A stretch of DNA of 64,000 nucleotides from Pohlia nutans (taxonomy: Eukaryota > Streptophyta > Bryopsida > Bryales > Mniaceae): NCBI GenBank assembly GCA_022496805.1, contig CM040103.1:12914001-12978000 (forward strand), written 5' to 3'. Under the pieces are notes generated by a model that ran no database searches, was not told the DNA's origin, and worked only from the letters and a program-made list of their open reading frames with translations. Each line of letters starts with the position of its first letter. The first letter of the stretch is position 1. The translations under genes and the position numbers were made by a program. Of this stretch, positions 48,148 to 59,149 are shown piece after piece.

Positions 48148-48376
48148 CTAAGATGTGAAAACAAAAAGCATCGAAGAACATTGGAGAAAGTCTTGGAAAC
48201 TTTAGTAGGGGTACAAAATCTAGGGCTTCATAATGTTCTCTGGGGTATTGTATGACTATCTTTTCACTTCCCTAAATTACATTTAATATGAAATTTTTCA
48301 TTTTTATTCATAGATCTTATATGTTTACCAAGCAAAAAGAATCCTAACTTGATTTTCGAAAAATTCCACGTACTCA

Positions 48377-49151
48377 AGTTAAATGGACGCTCTCAAGAGA
48401 ACATTTTGTAGTCGCTGCCCAAATCCAATAAAAATAACTTCTTTACAAAAATAAAATAAAAAATGATATTATAGGTAAACAAGTCTTCTTTCTGATTCAA
48501 TTGGAATTATGTCCATTCAATCAGAACTCAACTTGGGAGAATTCTTTAGAGTGAAACACTTCAAAGTTGAAAGGTAGTTTCAACACTTTAATTTGGGTTG
48601 GCTTGCTAAAAAATCTAAGCCAATAAGATTCATTGGGCACGTCAAAGGAAAAAAAATTCAGCTCATATAGGTTGCATCCCATGAGCTGTGAGCTCTTCCA
48701 ATTGCAAAAGAGTTGAAGGGATTTTCTAATTTAGCCAAAATCTCTTGCTTTCCTTCATACCCCTACCTATTATAAGGTCTGTGAAAAAATGCTAATGAAT
48801 TGAACATCTTCTCAAATTGAGTCATGCATCTTATTAACTACCTTATTTTGAGGATGGTCAAAAACGGTACATCATTTCAACTATCTTTTTGGGTTTGAGA
48901 GCCCATCAAAGCAAGGTTGCCCAGATTTTTTAGGCCTTGAAATTTGGAAATCTCAACTTCATTTGCTATTATCTTTGTATCCGTACAGGGAAATGCTTTG
49001 AAATTTGGAGGGATGGTTTATAAGGCCTAGGAGTACAGGATCCTATGATCGAAATGTGAAAAATATGTGTTGAAAAAATTCAGAGATCATCAACAAAAAT
49101 GTCCAAAATGAGGTAGTTTTAGGTGGGGGACCCCCCTTGGGCGTAAAGGGA
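48377..49151. mobile_element. Two joined TTAA-type element fragments
   Basis: 48377-48570 resembles the start of the 47606 type (GAACATTTTGTAGTCGCTGCCC-like). 48570-49151 matches 32892-33540 in inverse orientation and ends GGGGGACCCCCCTTGGGC then GTAAAGGGA before TTAA 49152-49155. Confidence 0.5.
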
Positions 49152-49155
49152 TTAA

Positions 49156-50726
49156 AGGTAGTAGACCTCAAAACCAAATATTTAGTACAAAGATACTATT
49201 GTAGAAATTTTTCCTAGGGTGGTTGAATGTTGGTGACAATGCATCCTAAGGAATTAAGGTGAATGAGCTATAAACCAACACTTTAAGTACTATGCCTATT
49301 ATAATATTATAAGGTGCAATGTGGTAGTTTGAATGGATTAGCAAATTGATTCTAAAACTACCCCAAGTTGAATCATAATGAGAAATCAAGTAGACTTGCA
49401 CTGAAATTGATAGTGAATCTCTCGATGGAGCATTATGAGACTTAGGATAAACAAAGTTCCCACGTGAGTCTAAGTAGCAAACTTTGACTCACGAGGTGGT
49501 GATCCTAAGGTGAGTTCAAGTAGCGCTTCAAAGTCATAACTATTTGCATGATTGTTGGACTTTGGCACAATGTAGTGTCACTGTAGTGTCATTGATGAAG
49601 TAATCATAGAAGTGTTTATGGTTGGTGTTGATTTATGGCCCACGCACCTTAGGGTGTTAGATTTTTATTTTTTTGAGACTAGGGTGTTCGATTTTCAGAC
49701 GGTGCACTCACTTGCTTGCATGCCAGGATAATGTGGCAACATTCTTTGTTGACACAAATGGATTTTTATTTATTTATTAAGGTAGAATGACTCATAATTT
49801 CTCATTTCTCATTCGTGTCTTGCATGAGCCCTCAACAACCACCACGCAACACAATTAGCCTAAAACCAACCACTTGTGAGCCAACGAGTAACTCATACAT
49901 GTGGGCAGAATTGAATCTTCTAAGATACATTTCTTGATATTTGTTGTGTTAAAACACCACTTACGGGTCACAAGTGAGTGGACAAAATTGGAACTTCCAA
50001 AATACTTTTTGACCACCTCCGGGTCACAAGTGGGGACATTATTATCTTTTTTATCAGTACGAAACCCAGCTAATCAATTGATGACAAAAGAAGCAGTTTT
50101 GGACTTCATCGTGAACAAGGAACTGCCTGTAGTGGCAAGCCGTTCATGGACCACATCATGACTGAGGATGTGGCCAAAACAGAGCTGTTCTGGTGTTTAA
50201 TGCATCATACATCAGACGATGCATTAAACACCAGAATCACTAAGGATACTTATGCTGAGATAAGCATTTTCCAAGACGTAAGTTCCAATAACTACAGTAA
50301 TACTCACGTCGTTTTTCCATTCAGCAAACCCATTTTCTCGACCTGAAGTAGATTCTAAGAAAAAAAAACAGGAAAAATTTTAAAAACAATTCGCATCCTA
50401 AAAACCTGAAACTTCTACACAATAGTAAGAGGCCCTGCCCTATCCCCAACATGTGTACCATGTACAATAATTCATGGAAAGCCTGCCACTGAGGATTGGA
50501 ATCCATCAAAACAGGTCATTGATACCAATACTCTAAATACTTACAGAAATAGTGGACAAACACAAGGACAACTGAGGGTTGAGGAAGAATCCAAACCGCA
50601 TGTGAAAGAAAGCCCTTATAAATTGAAATGACGAAATTAACAATCAGTATAGAAAGGTGTACAACTGAGCTGAGTATCATCACCACACAGCACAACATAA
50701 TATTCTAACACAACTCTTCGAGGTGT
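49156..50726. other. Intergenic DNA with a 22-bp hairpin
   Basis: A perfect inverted repeat near 50190-50235 (CTGGTGTTTAATGCATCAT then its complement) forms a stem. The part next to 50727 is likely the end of the cpRNP transcript. No gene is supported. Confidence 0.4.
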
Positions 50727-50754
50727 CACTCCTACTCTATCCGGGTCATTCTAA
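50727..50754 (-). promoter_or_regulatory. Conserved 3'-UTR block shared by cpRNP genes
   Basis: Read on the gene's strand, this 28-nt segment begins TTAGAATGACCCGG and ends AGAGTAGGAGTG, preceded by GGGAAAATAAA. It lies about 38-65 nt past the stop of the minus-strand cpRNP gene. It is identical over all 28 nt to 57853-57880 downstream of the plus-strand paralog. Confidence 0.75.
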
Positions 50755-50791
50755 TTTATTTTCCCGACAGCAAATCACTTACATGTGTTGC

Positions 50792-51643
50792 TCAGAAGCG
50801 GGCGGGAGGCTTGTCTCCGGCCATGTTGACTCTCAATTGCCTGCCTTCGAAATCAGCGCCGTCCAGGTTCTGGATGGCGGCATTCACCTCGGACGTATTC
50901 TCCAAGGTCACGAATCCAAAGCCGCGTGACCTGCCGCTGTCTCTGTCATACACAATGGTGGCGTCAACAACCTTTCCGAAGTCGGAGAACAATTGGTGAA
51001 GAGCGCCTTCGTCGCAGCCCCAGGAGAGGTTCCCCACGAATAGCTTGTTCGGGTCGTCGGCTCTGCGGGAGTTTCCGCCATCAGGAGCGCTCCTCTCGGG
51101 CCTCTCGCCCCGCTCGAAACGCGGCCTGTCCCCCTTCGGCTGCGGGTAGTTCACCGTCAACGCCCGCCCGCCCATCTCCGTGCCGTTCAACGCGTCAATC
51201 ACTATCTGCGCGTCCGCCTGGCTGGCCATCGTCACAAACGCAAACCCTCGGCTCCGCCCGGTCAACTGGTCGTAAATCACCTGCACTTCCTCCACCGTGC
51301 CGCCGGTGTCCTGGCAAATCTCAGCCAGTTTCGCGCTGTCGCACGACCACGGCAAGTTGCCGACGTACAGCTTCGAGCCTTGCTGCACGGCAGGGGTTTC
51401 TTCCTTCGTCTCCGCTTCTCCGAAGGTGTACTCGGAGACCTCCGCGGCGCGGGCAATGATGGCGGCGTTCGCAGAGCTCGGATTCGAAACTGAAAAGCTC
51501 GTGAAGGCGCACGACATGGAAGAAGAGCTGGCTGGCGCGGCCAAGCTCAATGCTCCGCCATTGCGGCTCAAATTGGTGGAGCAATTGAACACGGCGGCGA
51601 ACCGCGTGCTGGCCACGGCCATGGACATGGTTGCGGCCGCCAT
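50792..51643 (-). CDS. Chloroplast RNA-binding protein with two RRMs (cpRNP), copy 1
   Basis: A single 283-aa exon. The start MAAATMSMAVASTRF was chosen by alignment with the two paralogs; upstream in-frame codons lack ATG. Residues 1-65 are a Ser/Ala-rich transit-peptide-like leader, followed by an acidic linker (EVSEYTFGEAETKEE). RRM1 spans about 91-167 (LYVGNL; RGFAFVTM). A Gly/Arg/Pro spacer follows, then RRM2 at about 200-276 (LFVGNL; RGFGFVTL). cpRNPs bind many plastid mRNAs and support stability and editing in the stroma. The linker of RRM1 has one residue more than the paralogs (QDTGGTVEE). GC-rich coding sequence sits in AT-rich surroundings. Being intronless is unusual compared with seed-plant cpRNP genes. 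Confidence 0.93.
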   Translation of the reverse strand: MAAATMSMAVASTRFAAVFNCSTNLSRNGGALSLAAPASSSSMSCAFTSFSVSNPSSANAAIIARAAEVSEYTFGEAETKEETPAVQQGSKLYVGNLPWSCDSAKLAEICQDTGGTVEEVQVIYDQLTGRSRGFAFVTMASQADAQIVIDALNGTEMGGRALTVNYPQPKGDRPRFERGERPERSAPDGGNSRRADDPNKLFVGNLSWGCDEGALHQLFSDFGKVVDATIVYDRDSGRSRGFGFVTLENTSEVNAAIQNLDGADFEGRQLRVNMAGDKPPARF

Positions 51644-51955
51644 TGCGAAGGACAATTCAAGCGAGCGAGCGCGCGAGCTTGACGAAATGCAATGCGGAGG
51701 AGAAACGAAAACCCCAAAACCCTCACTGCAAAGGAAGAAGGCTGAGTGTGGCTGGGGGTTTGTAGCGCAAGGGATGTGGATAAGGGGAGGGACGGTCAGG
51801 GCTTCTGCCTGCCCGTCCGCCTGGCTCCGCCCTTTCCACAGCCTGCCTGCCCGCTCTGCTCTATCCTGTGAAATTCTTGCTTGACGGTTTTAGCAGGGAC
51901 TTTTCTGCAATTTCTCATTTTTCAAATAGGTGGCACTACAAACCCCCAGTGTTGG
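51644..51955 (-). promoter_or_regulatory. Upstream region of cpRNP copy 1
   Basis: GC-rich leader/promoter. On the gene strand it contains GAGGGTTTTGGGGTTTTCG about 65-85 nt upstream of the start codon. A closely similar GGGTTTTGGG motif occurs ahead of copy 3 and GGGTTTGGGGTTCG ahead of copy 2. Confidence 0.45.
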
Positions 51956-52335
51956 CACTACACTAAATAGTGTATTTAGTGTGAGGTGATGAATAATGTG
52001 CTTACCCCTACTACTTGTCTAACACTAATTGTCAATTTGTGGGTAATTAGTGTTGGCGGTTATCATCCAATTTGATTCATTTTTAGTTATCATCCAATTT
52101 GATTCATTCCATTTCTAAAATTTCAATTTTTCCATCTAAACTTTCATCTCAAGTTTCATTCCTTACTCACACTAAATATCCATATCTCAAAAGATCACAA
52201 TGTCAAAAAGTTACTATTCTTCATAAATAGTGTGAGAATTCACATTTAGTGTATTTACAAAAGTAGGTTTTTTGATATTTAGAGTGATGTTCGCAATTAC
52301 AGTGCCTCACACTAAATACACTATTTAGTGTAGTG
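51956..52335. mobile_element. CACTA-like MITE, 380 bp, with 31-bp perfect ends
   Basis: The first 31 bp (starting CACTACACTAAATAGTGTAT) are exactly inverted at 52305-52335. The TIR itself contains an inner palindrome (ACTAAATAGTGTATTTAGT). It begins 313 bp upstream of cpRNP copy 1. Confidence 0.85.
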
Positions 52336-52345
52336 AAACGAACAT

Positions 52346-52659
52346 TTGAGTTAACCGGAAAGAAGCCCATGGAACCTACCTTTTTGTCCTCCTTCTAACC
52401 TCTCTTTTGAGCTATAGTTGGGTTGAATAGTGTAGTGTCATAACTTGTCCCCTTGTGGGCCATGGGCTTGGAGCTTTGGTAGGAGGTGTGGAAGTCATTG
52501 CGAGGTGTGGAGAATAATGGGAGTGGTTTGTTCTGGATTGTCTCCCAACTCATCGTGAACTAGTTTTTGGTCTATTTATATTTCCATATGAGTTCAAGAG
52601 GAGTTCAAGAGGAGTTTGCTAAAACTTTCCTCTTTGAGCTGACTTTTAGGTTAACTCTA
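52346..52659. mobile_element. GAGTTAACC MITE
   Basis: Left GAGTTAACCGGAAAG and right CTTTTAGGTTAACTC are inverted ends related to the GAGTTATCC family. The interior is unlike the other copies. It abuts the preceding MITE. Confidence 0.5.
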
Positions 52660-52686
52660 TTGCTAGTAGCACTTTCAATGTATTAA

Positions 52687-53248
52687 TCCCTAAACATACC
52701 AGGATGTCCCTAGAATTGAAGATTTGAGAAAAATCATCATAAAGTACCATTTAAAAGAATATATTGGAATTGATATACAAATAAAAGTTCTAGATTTTGA
52801 ATTTTGAATTCCATTCGTATGGTTCGATTCACGAATACTATTGCCAATATTTAATTATAATTTTTGAAAGTTAAAATTAAGAATTCCTTCTATATTTTAT
52901 TAAAAACAATATTTAAATATTTTTTGAGTAAAATTTGTTGAAATGGATTTGAAATGGGAGCCTCTTAAACGTGGTGGTTCCTTGAAATTTTTGGGTTTCT
53001 TAAATCTATGACATCATTTTTGCAAGGCCACTTTTGAACTACATTCAATGCATTTTGGCTTGGTCAACAACTTGACATACTTGACATACATATTTTGGCT
53101 TCTACATTTGAAATTTAGAAAAATATGTACTCAAATATCACTAAATCCAACCATTAGATAGGACAACAACTTGGTCCAAAAAATTGGATCATACATTGAT
53201 GAGAACATAGGGTGAGTTTGATAGTCATCCAGATTTAACGTTTAGGGT
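52687..53248. mobile_element. TTAA-flanked piggyBac-like MITE, 562 bp
   Basis: TTAA 52683-52686 then TCCCTAAACATACCAGGATG. The right end TTTAACGTTTAGGGT precedes TTAA 53249-53252. It is the same subfamily as 4083-4673. A short TTGACATAC repeat disturbs it near 53080. Confidence 0.75.
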
Positions 53249-53252
53249 TTAA

Positions 53253-54130
53253 ATATTTGCGTTTAGGGTTATGTACATACCAAAAGATGTATAGAAAACA
53301 AACAACCACTACAACGATTATTGCTATTACTACGAGTCACATAATTAGTGTGAAACCGCTTTACATCAATCCTCTCACTAATTTCAATACATTATTGTAA
53401 GAATTCTCAAATACTCTCAATTATTGTGACTCATAGTAATGACAATAACTAGTGTGCTAGTAATCCACTAAACCAAAAACCAAATAGAAATAGAACACAT
53501 TTGGCTTGGAATAGACAATGCTAAATGGCTAATACAAAAGTTGTACAAGAATTGAACCCGGACGTCCTATTGTAACCCTACTCCAATTTAAAGGAGTGAC
53601 CACCAATTGAAGTAAAGTAAAATTACAATAAAGTCATCATAATTGAATGAAAATTTATTCAAATGGATAAAAATATGTAAATATAGATGAATATTTGGAA
53701 ATGAATGAATGAATTTTGGATGCAAATTTGCTCATTCTACAAATAATTTTGCTTTCTTGCTATATTTTGACAGCTAAAGAAAGGTTGGGTTTTAACTCTG
53801 TGCTCTGTCTCTTCATTTTGCAAATATTTATTCTAACGTGTCCCATGAAGGAACATTTTGGAGTTGATGTACTAAAACAAAGATCGTATGTATTTAATTT
53901 TAGACTGAATATGTTCAATTAAATCTACCATTGCATTCACCAATATTTGAATATGAAATTTGAATTTTATACTTCAATTATATTCTTCTAAATTTGATTC
54001 CAAACAACACATTAACAATTTTCATTGTTGAAATGAACTTGAAATCTGATACAATGCTCCCATTGTATACTCTCTGTAGTTAGGTTTCCATGTAAAATCC
54101 AAAAATAGCTTAAATGATCATAATTTGACT
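53253..54130. other. Intergenic DNA with a small foldback
   Basis: Near 53307-53450, TATTGCTATTACTACGAGTC is inverted as GACTCATAGTAATGACAATA, with CACTA-like edges. No gene is supported. Confidence 0.45.
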
Positions 54131-54134
54131 TTAA

Positions 54135-54675
54135 ACCCTAAATGACGGAGGGGGTAAGGGCAAAACCTAAATGTGTTAGAAAATGTTGCTTCTACAACTT
54201 CGATGAAGTTTGGTTCAAAAGAGAAAATGAGAAGCACAATGTTTAATAATTATCCGTACGGTCAAACTTTCAAAAAATGTTTTAAATACTCATTAAACAA
54301 ATTTAGAAATATTCATCGTTGAATATTCACCGAAATTACAAATTTTATTTTTAGAATTTGAAATTTGGTATGATTGGTTGAAACTAAACATTCTATTCTA
54401 AAGTTTTAAAAAGCAAAATTTTAGAAAGAGGGAACATCATTACTTTCCCGAAATAGTAAGTTTTGTAACACTAGGACAATGTTGAGGTGTTTGTCTTTGA
54501 AAATTTCTCCTTGATGGAGTTTAACTCCGATTGATATGATTCAAATTGGGTTGGAAAGTAGACTTGATTTCCTATTTGAAAATATGTTTTATTTTCTAAA
54601 AACGTTTTTTTTCATCTCGGGTAGCCTGTAAAAAACGGGCAGCAACCATAAAATGGTTGATCGGTCACTTAGGGG
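54135..54675. mobile_element. TTAA-flanked piggyBac-like MITE, 541 bp
   Basis: TTAA 54131-54134 and 54676-54679 bracket ACCCTAAATGACGGAGGGGG...GATCGGTCACTTAGGGG. It is the same length and design as 20675-21215. Confidence 0.8.
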
Positions 54676-54813
54676 TTAAGAGGTGGCATGACCAACAAAG
54701 AGCCATCAAGAAAAGAATTGAATGAAAAAAAATCTTCATGTACTTGATGATTCTTCAGTTCACTTTAGATAAGTTACATCCATTTTCGAGTGTTTGGTTG
54801 CAAAGACGTTTAA

Positions 54814-55123
54814 TTCCCAAACGTACCAACCCTTTGAACATAAGTAAATTCTAGATTCAAAAATAAATATTAGCATGGCTAAATGTACATGGGCGGACCA
54901 TTGCAAGCATAAAATGTATCTAACAAATTTGACATGCTTGTAGTTGGAGGCCTGTTCAAAATTATCAACAAGTCCCTATCACAAGAAATTTATTGTAATT
55001 GGTAAAGAATTTAATAGGCTTCCAAAGGTTACTTGGATGAAAGTCATTCGAGGTTGTATGAGAAAGTTGCAAGGTTTTGAATTTGTTTGTGATTCAATTT
55101 TTGAACGTTGGGACGTTTAAGAG
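54814..55123. mobile_element. Short TTAA-type element, 310 bp
   Basis: TTAA 54810-54813 then TTCCCAAACGTACCAACC. The right end CGTTGGGACGTTTAAGAG is followed by TTAG. The interior is distinct from the other subfamilies. Confidence 0.5.
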
Positions 55124-55289
55124 TTAGCCCTTAAAGGGCTACTCGAGATAGTAGATATCTTGGCGTATATTTGACATTTGCTGTAAATAGAAAGTTCCAA
55201 ATTGAGATCCCAATAGCTCATTGAAATCCTGTTGACATGAATTTTAACTTCAACTTTGATCTTAAAGCCATTAAAGATGTGGAACCATG

Positions 55290-55800
55290 CCAAAGAATTT
55301 AGAAGAATGTTCTAGAATTGATATACAAATGAAAGTTCTAGATTTTGAATTTTAAATTCCACCCATATGGTTTGATTCACCAATACTATCGCCAATATTT
55401 AATTGTAAAATTTGAAAGTTAAAATGAAATTTGATTACAAACAAAATTTTACTATTTTTTGAATAAAATTTGTTGGAATGAATTTGAAATGAGATATCCT
55501 TAAACATGATGATTTTTTGAATTTTTTGTGTTCCTTAAATCTATAACCTCATTTTTGCAAGGCCAGTTTTGAACTATAGTCAAGACAATTTTGACTTGAT
55601 CAACAACTTGATATACTTCTACATTTATAATTTTAGAAAAATATATAATCAAGTATGACTAAATCCAACAATTATATAAAACCACAACTTGATGAAGAAT
55701 CTCCAAACAATTGGATGACTTTCATCCAAACATTGATGAGAATGTGGGAAGGGTTTGAATCTGTTAATTGTCCACTTTCTGAACGCTTTGACGTTAGAGG
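55290..55800. mobile_element. Left-truncated TTAA-type element
   Basis: The interior and right end (GAACGCTTTGACGTTAGAGG then TTAA 55801-55804) match 4083-4673. The left terminus is missing. Confidence 0.65.
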
Positions 55801-55813
55801 TTAAGGGATGAGT

Positions 55814-56232
55814 AAGGTGGTTACCCCATTCCCAACTGGATAAGAAATATGGATATGAGACATTGATATTATTTAGTATTATTTTTTCTTAAAGTTAGGC
55901 AAGAAGAAATAGATTACAACAGAAGTTGAAACATAATTTTTGGATGAAGAATGAATTACTTATAAATTTTCAAAGTTGAAGCATGACACATCCCATTCAC
56001 GTCACATAGGTAGAGTTGTTACTATCTAAAGAAGATTTATATTGCACACACTAAAAATCCTTAAACCAACAACAACGAATTCATAACCACAATTACATAT
56101 ACTAAAACCAACAAGAGAGAACCCAATACCAATTGTATCTCATGCTACAACCAACATCATTGCAACATTGATTGTGAAAAATGCCCCTAGCTTTTGGTTT
56201 AAAGCGCTAGTTGGGAATGGGGTAACCACCTT
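55814..56232. mobile_element. MITE with 24-bp inverted ends, 419 bp
   Basis: AAGGTGGTTACCCCATTCCC at the left is exactly inverted as GGGAATGGGGTAACCACCTT at the right (extending to AACT/AGTT). No open frame. It is a separate family from the TTAA elements. Confidence 0.8.
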
Positions 56233-56309
56233 AATCGTAACCACTGATCCTTTGTTTTGTGGACATTGATTCAAGGGTGGGTAAACAAACATTCTATTGA
56301 GGCCGGCCT

Positions 56310-56687
56310 AAACTGAGGGCCGCTTCACACTATGGCCGAAGGTTGAGAGGCCGTCGATTTTCACCAACCAAATTGCAAGAAACCATGGGTTCGGCCCTCT
56401 GTACCCTTTACACTAAAGGCCAAAGTCCAAAGGCCGTTACCCTCTAAAATGCTTACATGGCAACACTTTTTGATGAAGGTGATGGCCTCTCGAGAGGAAG
56501 TTTGGATCGGACGGGAATGAAAACCCAAACTATGGTCGAGAGGCCGTCAATTTCTTTTCATAAAAAATGAAAACCATATTTTATTGCCTATTTTCAGTAG
56601 ATTTCTTTGAACTCTCAACAAAGTTTGGACACTCGATCCCACGACCTCTCGACTTGAACGGCCATAGTGTGAAGCGGCCCTCAGTTT
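56310..56687. mobile_element. GGGCCGCTTCACAC MITE in the cpRNP copy 2 promoter
   Basis: AAACTGAGGGCCGCTTCACA is exactly inverted at the right end (TGTGAAGCGGCCCTCAGTTT). Core ends GGGCCGCTTCACACTA recall GGCCTTCTTTACACTA of 7924-8388, so they are probably one superfamily. It ends 254 bp before the cpRNP start codon. Confidence 0.85.
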
Positions 56688-56941
56688 CTTCAGTTTATGC
56701 AATAGGGACGCAGAGAGGGAGGGGAATGGTGTGCAGGCAGCGCAGGGAGAGAAATGGCCAGCCAGGTGTTCACACGCCTTGCCTTATCCGAACCAGTTGT
56801 TTGAGGGGGAGTCTGCCTGCCTTCGTCTCTCCCTCCGCAACATCTCCCCGCCAGGGGCACCCCCGCGTCGTCTCGTCTCCGCACTCAGTCAGGGTTTGGG
56901 GTTCGATCTACTGCCCGTGAGCTGCTTCCATTTCCTCAGCG

Positions 56942-57787
56942 ATGGCGGCCGTTTCCATGACCATGGCCGTGGCCAGCACGCGCTTCTCCGCCGTGTCGGC
57001 CCGCGCCGACACCCCTTTCCGCCGAAATGCTGCCGCATTGACCATGGCCGCCCCCCTGGCTGCCTCGTCCGCGCTCTCCTGCACCTTCTTCTCCAAGCGG
57101 ACTGGCATGCACGCCGCTCTCATTGCTAGGGCTTCCGACTTGGAGCAGGGCGAGGTGTTCGCGGAGGACGCTGCTGCCCCCCCTGCCCCTGCCCCTGCCC
57201 CTGAGCAGGGCTCCAAGCTGTACGTCGGGAACTTGCCGTGGTCGTGCGACAGCACGCAATTGGCGGAGATCTGCCAGGACGTCGGCGAAGTGGAAATGGC
57301 GGAAGTGATCTACGACCGAGAGTCCGGGCGGAGCCGGGGGTTTGCGTTCGTGACGATGGCCAGCAATGCGGACGCCCAGGCCGTGATTACGGCGTTGGAC
57401 GGAACTGACTTGGGAGGACGGGCTTTGAAGGTGAACTACCCGCTGTCGAACACGGACAAGCCTCGTTTCGAGCGGGGCGAGAGGCCGACGGAGAGGAGAC
57501 AGTCTCCCCGCAGACTCGACGACCCGAACAAGCTATTCGTGGGCAACTTGTCATGGGGCTGCGACGAAGCTGCTTTGCACATGCTCTTTTCGGACTTCGG
57601 AAAGGTCGTGGAAGCCAAGGTTGTGTACGACAGGGAATCGGGGAAGTCGCGCGGGTTCGGGTTCGTCACGTATGAGAATGCAGACGATGTAAGCCGAGCC
57701 ATTCAGAATCTTGATGGTGCAGAATTCGAAGGAAGGCAATTGAGAGTGAACCTGGCCGGAGACAAGCCTCCAACCAGAGAGTTCTGA
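56942..57787 (+). CDS. Chloroplast RNA-binding protein with two RRMs (cpRNP), copy 2
   Basis: A single 281-aa exon starting MAAVSMTMAVASTRF. An Ala/Arg-rich leader (1-65) resembles a stromal transit peptide. The linker has an acidic part and an Ala-Pro run (PAPAPAPEQ). RRM1 is at about 92-168 (LYVGNL; RGFAFVTM), and a basic spacer (ERGERPTERRQSPRRL) follows. RRM2 starts at about 197 (LFVGNL; RGFGFVTY). It is the most diverged of the three copies in leader and linker and is the only one on the plus strand. The expected role is plastid mRNA binding and stabilisation. It lacks introns and has GC-rich codon use. Confidence 0.93.
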   Translation: MAAVSMTMAVASTRFSAVSARADTPFRRNAAALTMAAPLAASSALSCTFFSKRTGMHAALIARASDLEQGEVFAEDAAAPPAPAPAPEQGSKLYVGNLPWSCDSTQLAEICQDVGEVEMAEVIYDRESGRSRGFAFVTMASNADAQAVITALDGTDLGGRALKVNYPLSNTDKPRFERGERPTERRQSPRRLDDPNKLFVGNLSWGCDEAALHMLFSDFGKVVEAKVVYDRESGKSRGFGFVTYENADDVSRAIQNLDGAEFEGRQLRVNLAGDKPPTREF

Positions 57788-57852
57788 GAACACGATCTCC
57801 ATGCCAACAGTGAATATGTAAGTGAACTGGATTTTTGCTATTGGGAAATAAT

Positions 57853-57880
57853 TTAGAATGACCCGGATAGAGTAGGAGTG
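57853..57880 (+). promoter_or_regulatory. Conserved 3'-UTR block of cpRNP copy 2
   Basis: It begins TTAGAATGACCCGG, ends AGAGTAGGAGTG, and is preceded by GGGAAATAAT. It is 28 of 28 identical to the block after cpRNP copy 1 and starts 66 nt past the stop codon. A partial form (GGGATAGAGTAGAAT on the gene strand) is downstream of copy 3 near 59935-59949. Confidence 0.75.
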
Positions 57881-59149
57881 ATAAGAGTAGTTTACAAGCT
57901 GCCTCGGCAGTCGTGAGGAATCTCTGGAGGCTGGGTAGTTGTACATCCTTCTATACTTTTTGACAATTTAGTCAATGCACATGTTCTTTGATCTGTCAAT
58001 CATGACTGCGATTATCTGCATGTCAAGTGGTGTTGGTATGAATCATCGGTTGAGAGTATTTTGGTTTGAATTTAAGGGTGCAGCACCTTGTTCTTCTGGA
58101 ATACAGATAGATTCCAATTCTGTTCAAAGACTATGCATGGAGTAGTGAGCATGTAAGTTTCTGTAGGGAATTTTAGAATTGGAATTATATGTAAAGTACA
58201 GTACTCCTGCTCCATCGGGTAGTTCCTTCAGCAGGAGAATTAGTGTGCTGAATTTGAAGATGAGACGAGTAGTCAACGAACCTTAGACCCTGAATTGATC
58301 TTGGCAATTGGTTATACAGAGGGACTTGCTTCTTGCCACAAGAGTTCCATATTTCATGGTAAGTCCAGGATCTGCTTTTTTTTTATACCTCTGAGCACGA
58401 AGTCGCTCTGTGGGGGTTGCAAACTTGTAAGTGCTCAATTGCTCAACTTTCAAAAGACAAAGCTAGCACTTGCGAGATTTAGAACTCAAGGAAGTTTCGT
58501 CATGATGTACCCTAATCCCCTGTGAATTTACATGTTTCTTTAAATGTTAATCGAATCCCATGAACTGATAGTGAAAACTTTTGGTGAATTTGCTTATGGT
58601 CAGTGAATTTGAGGGCCATAATGATTTGATTTATCAATTCGCAAGTGATGGTAGGGAAAAGATTAGGGTTGCGATTGAACTGGTGTGGGATATTAACTAA
58701 CTTGCTAAACGGGCCTCTTTTCTACCCCATTGAAATTCTGCTGGAAGGCTGCTATTGCTTTCAACATTCTGATCACCACTCCCTCTTCTCATGTTTCTTT
58801 CCACTCAGTTCCTTTCACTTCTCCAATCTGGTCTAGCTTCCCAAGCTCTTTCTTCACCACTGTGCTCCGTCCGCCATTCCCTGCAGCTAGATCTGACAGG
58901 GTTTGGTTTTGCCATGTTCATTGTTTACTTTCGTGTTGGTTGTGTTGATTGTGCTTGTTGTGTCGCCTCCTCTTGTGCATGTGCTTGTTGCTTGAATCGG
59001 TGGTTTTGTGCATTCTCTTCAAGTTGTTGATGTTCGCGTGCTATCGATCCTCTGAAGATTGTTTCTGGTTGCTTTTTCTCACTACATCATAGAAACCTCT
59101 CAAGTGTTGTCAAAACCAGGCCCTTTTGTTGTTGTGCAATATTTTGTTT
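57881..59149. other. Spacer downstream of cpRNP copy 2
   Basis: Several short frames, none with a recognised motif. No clear repeat boundaries. Confidence 0.4.

Noticed and set aside
49901..50346. Plus-strand frames near 50 kb
   Set aside because: They are short, overlap an inverted repeat and show no domain. They are probably chance frames.
2164..55804. TTAA-flanked units as Helitrons or solo LTRs
   Set aside because: They have inverted TIRs and TTAA direct flanks, with no TG...CA ends, no CTRR hairpin end, and no AT insertion site.
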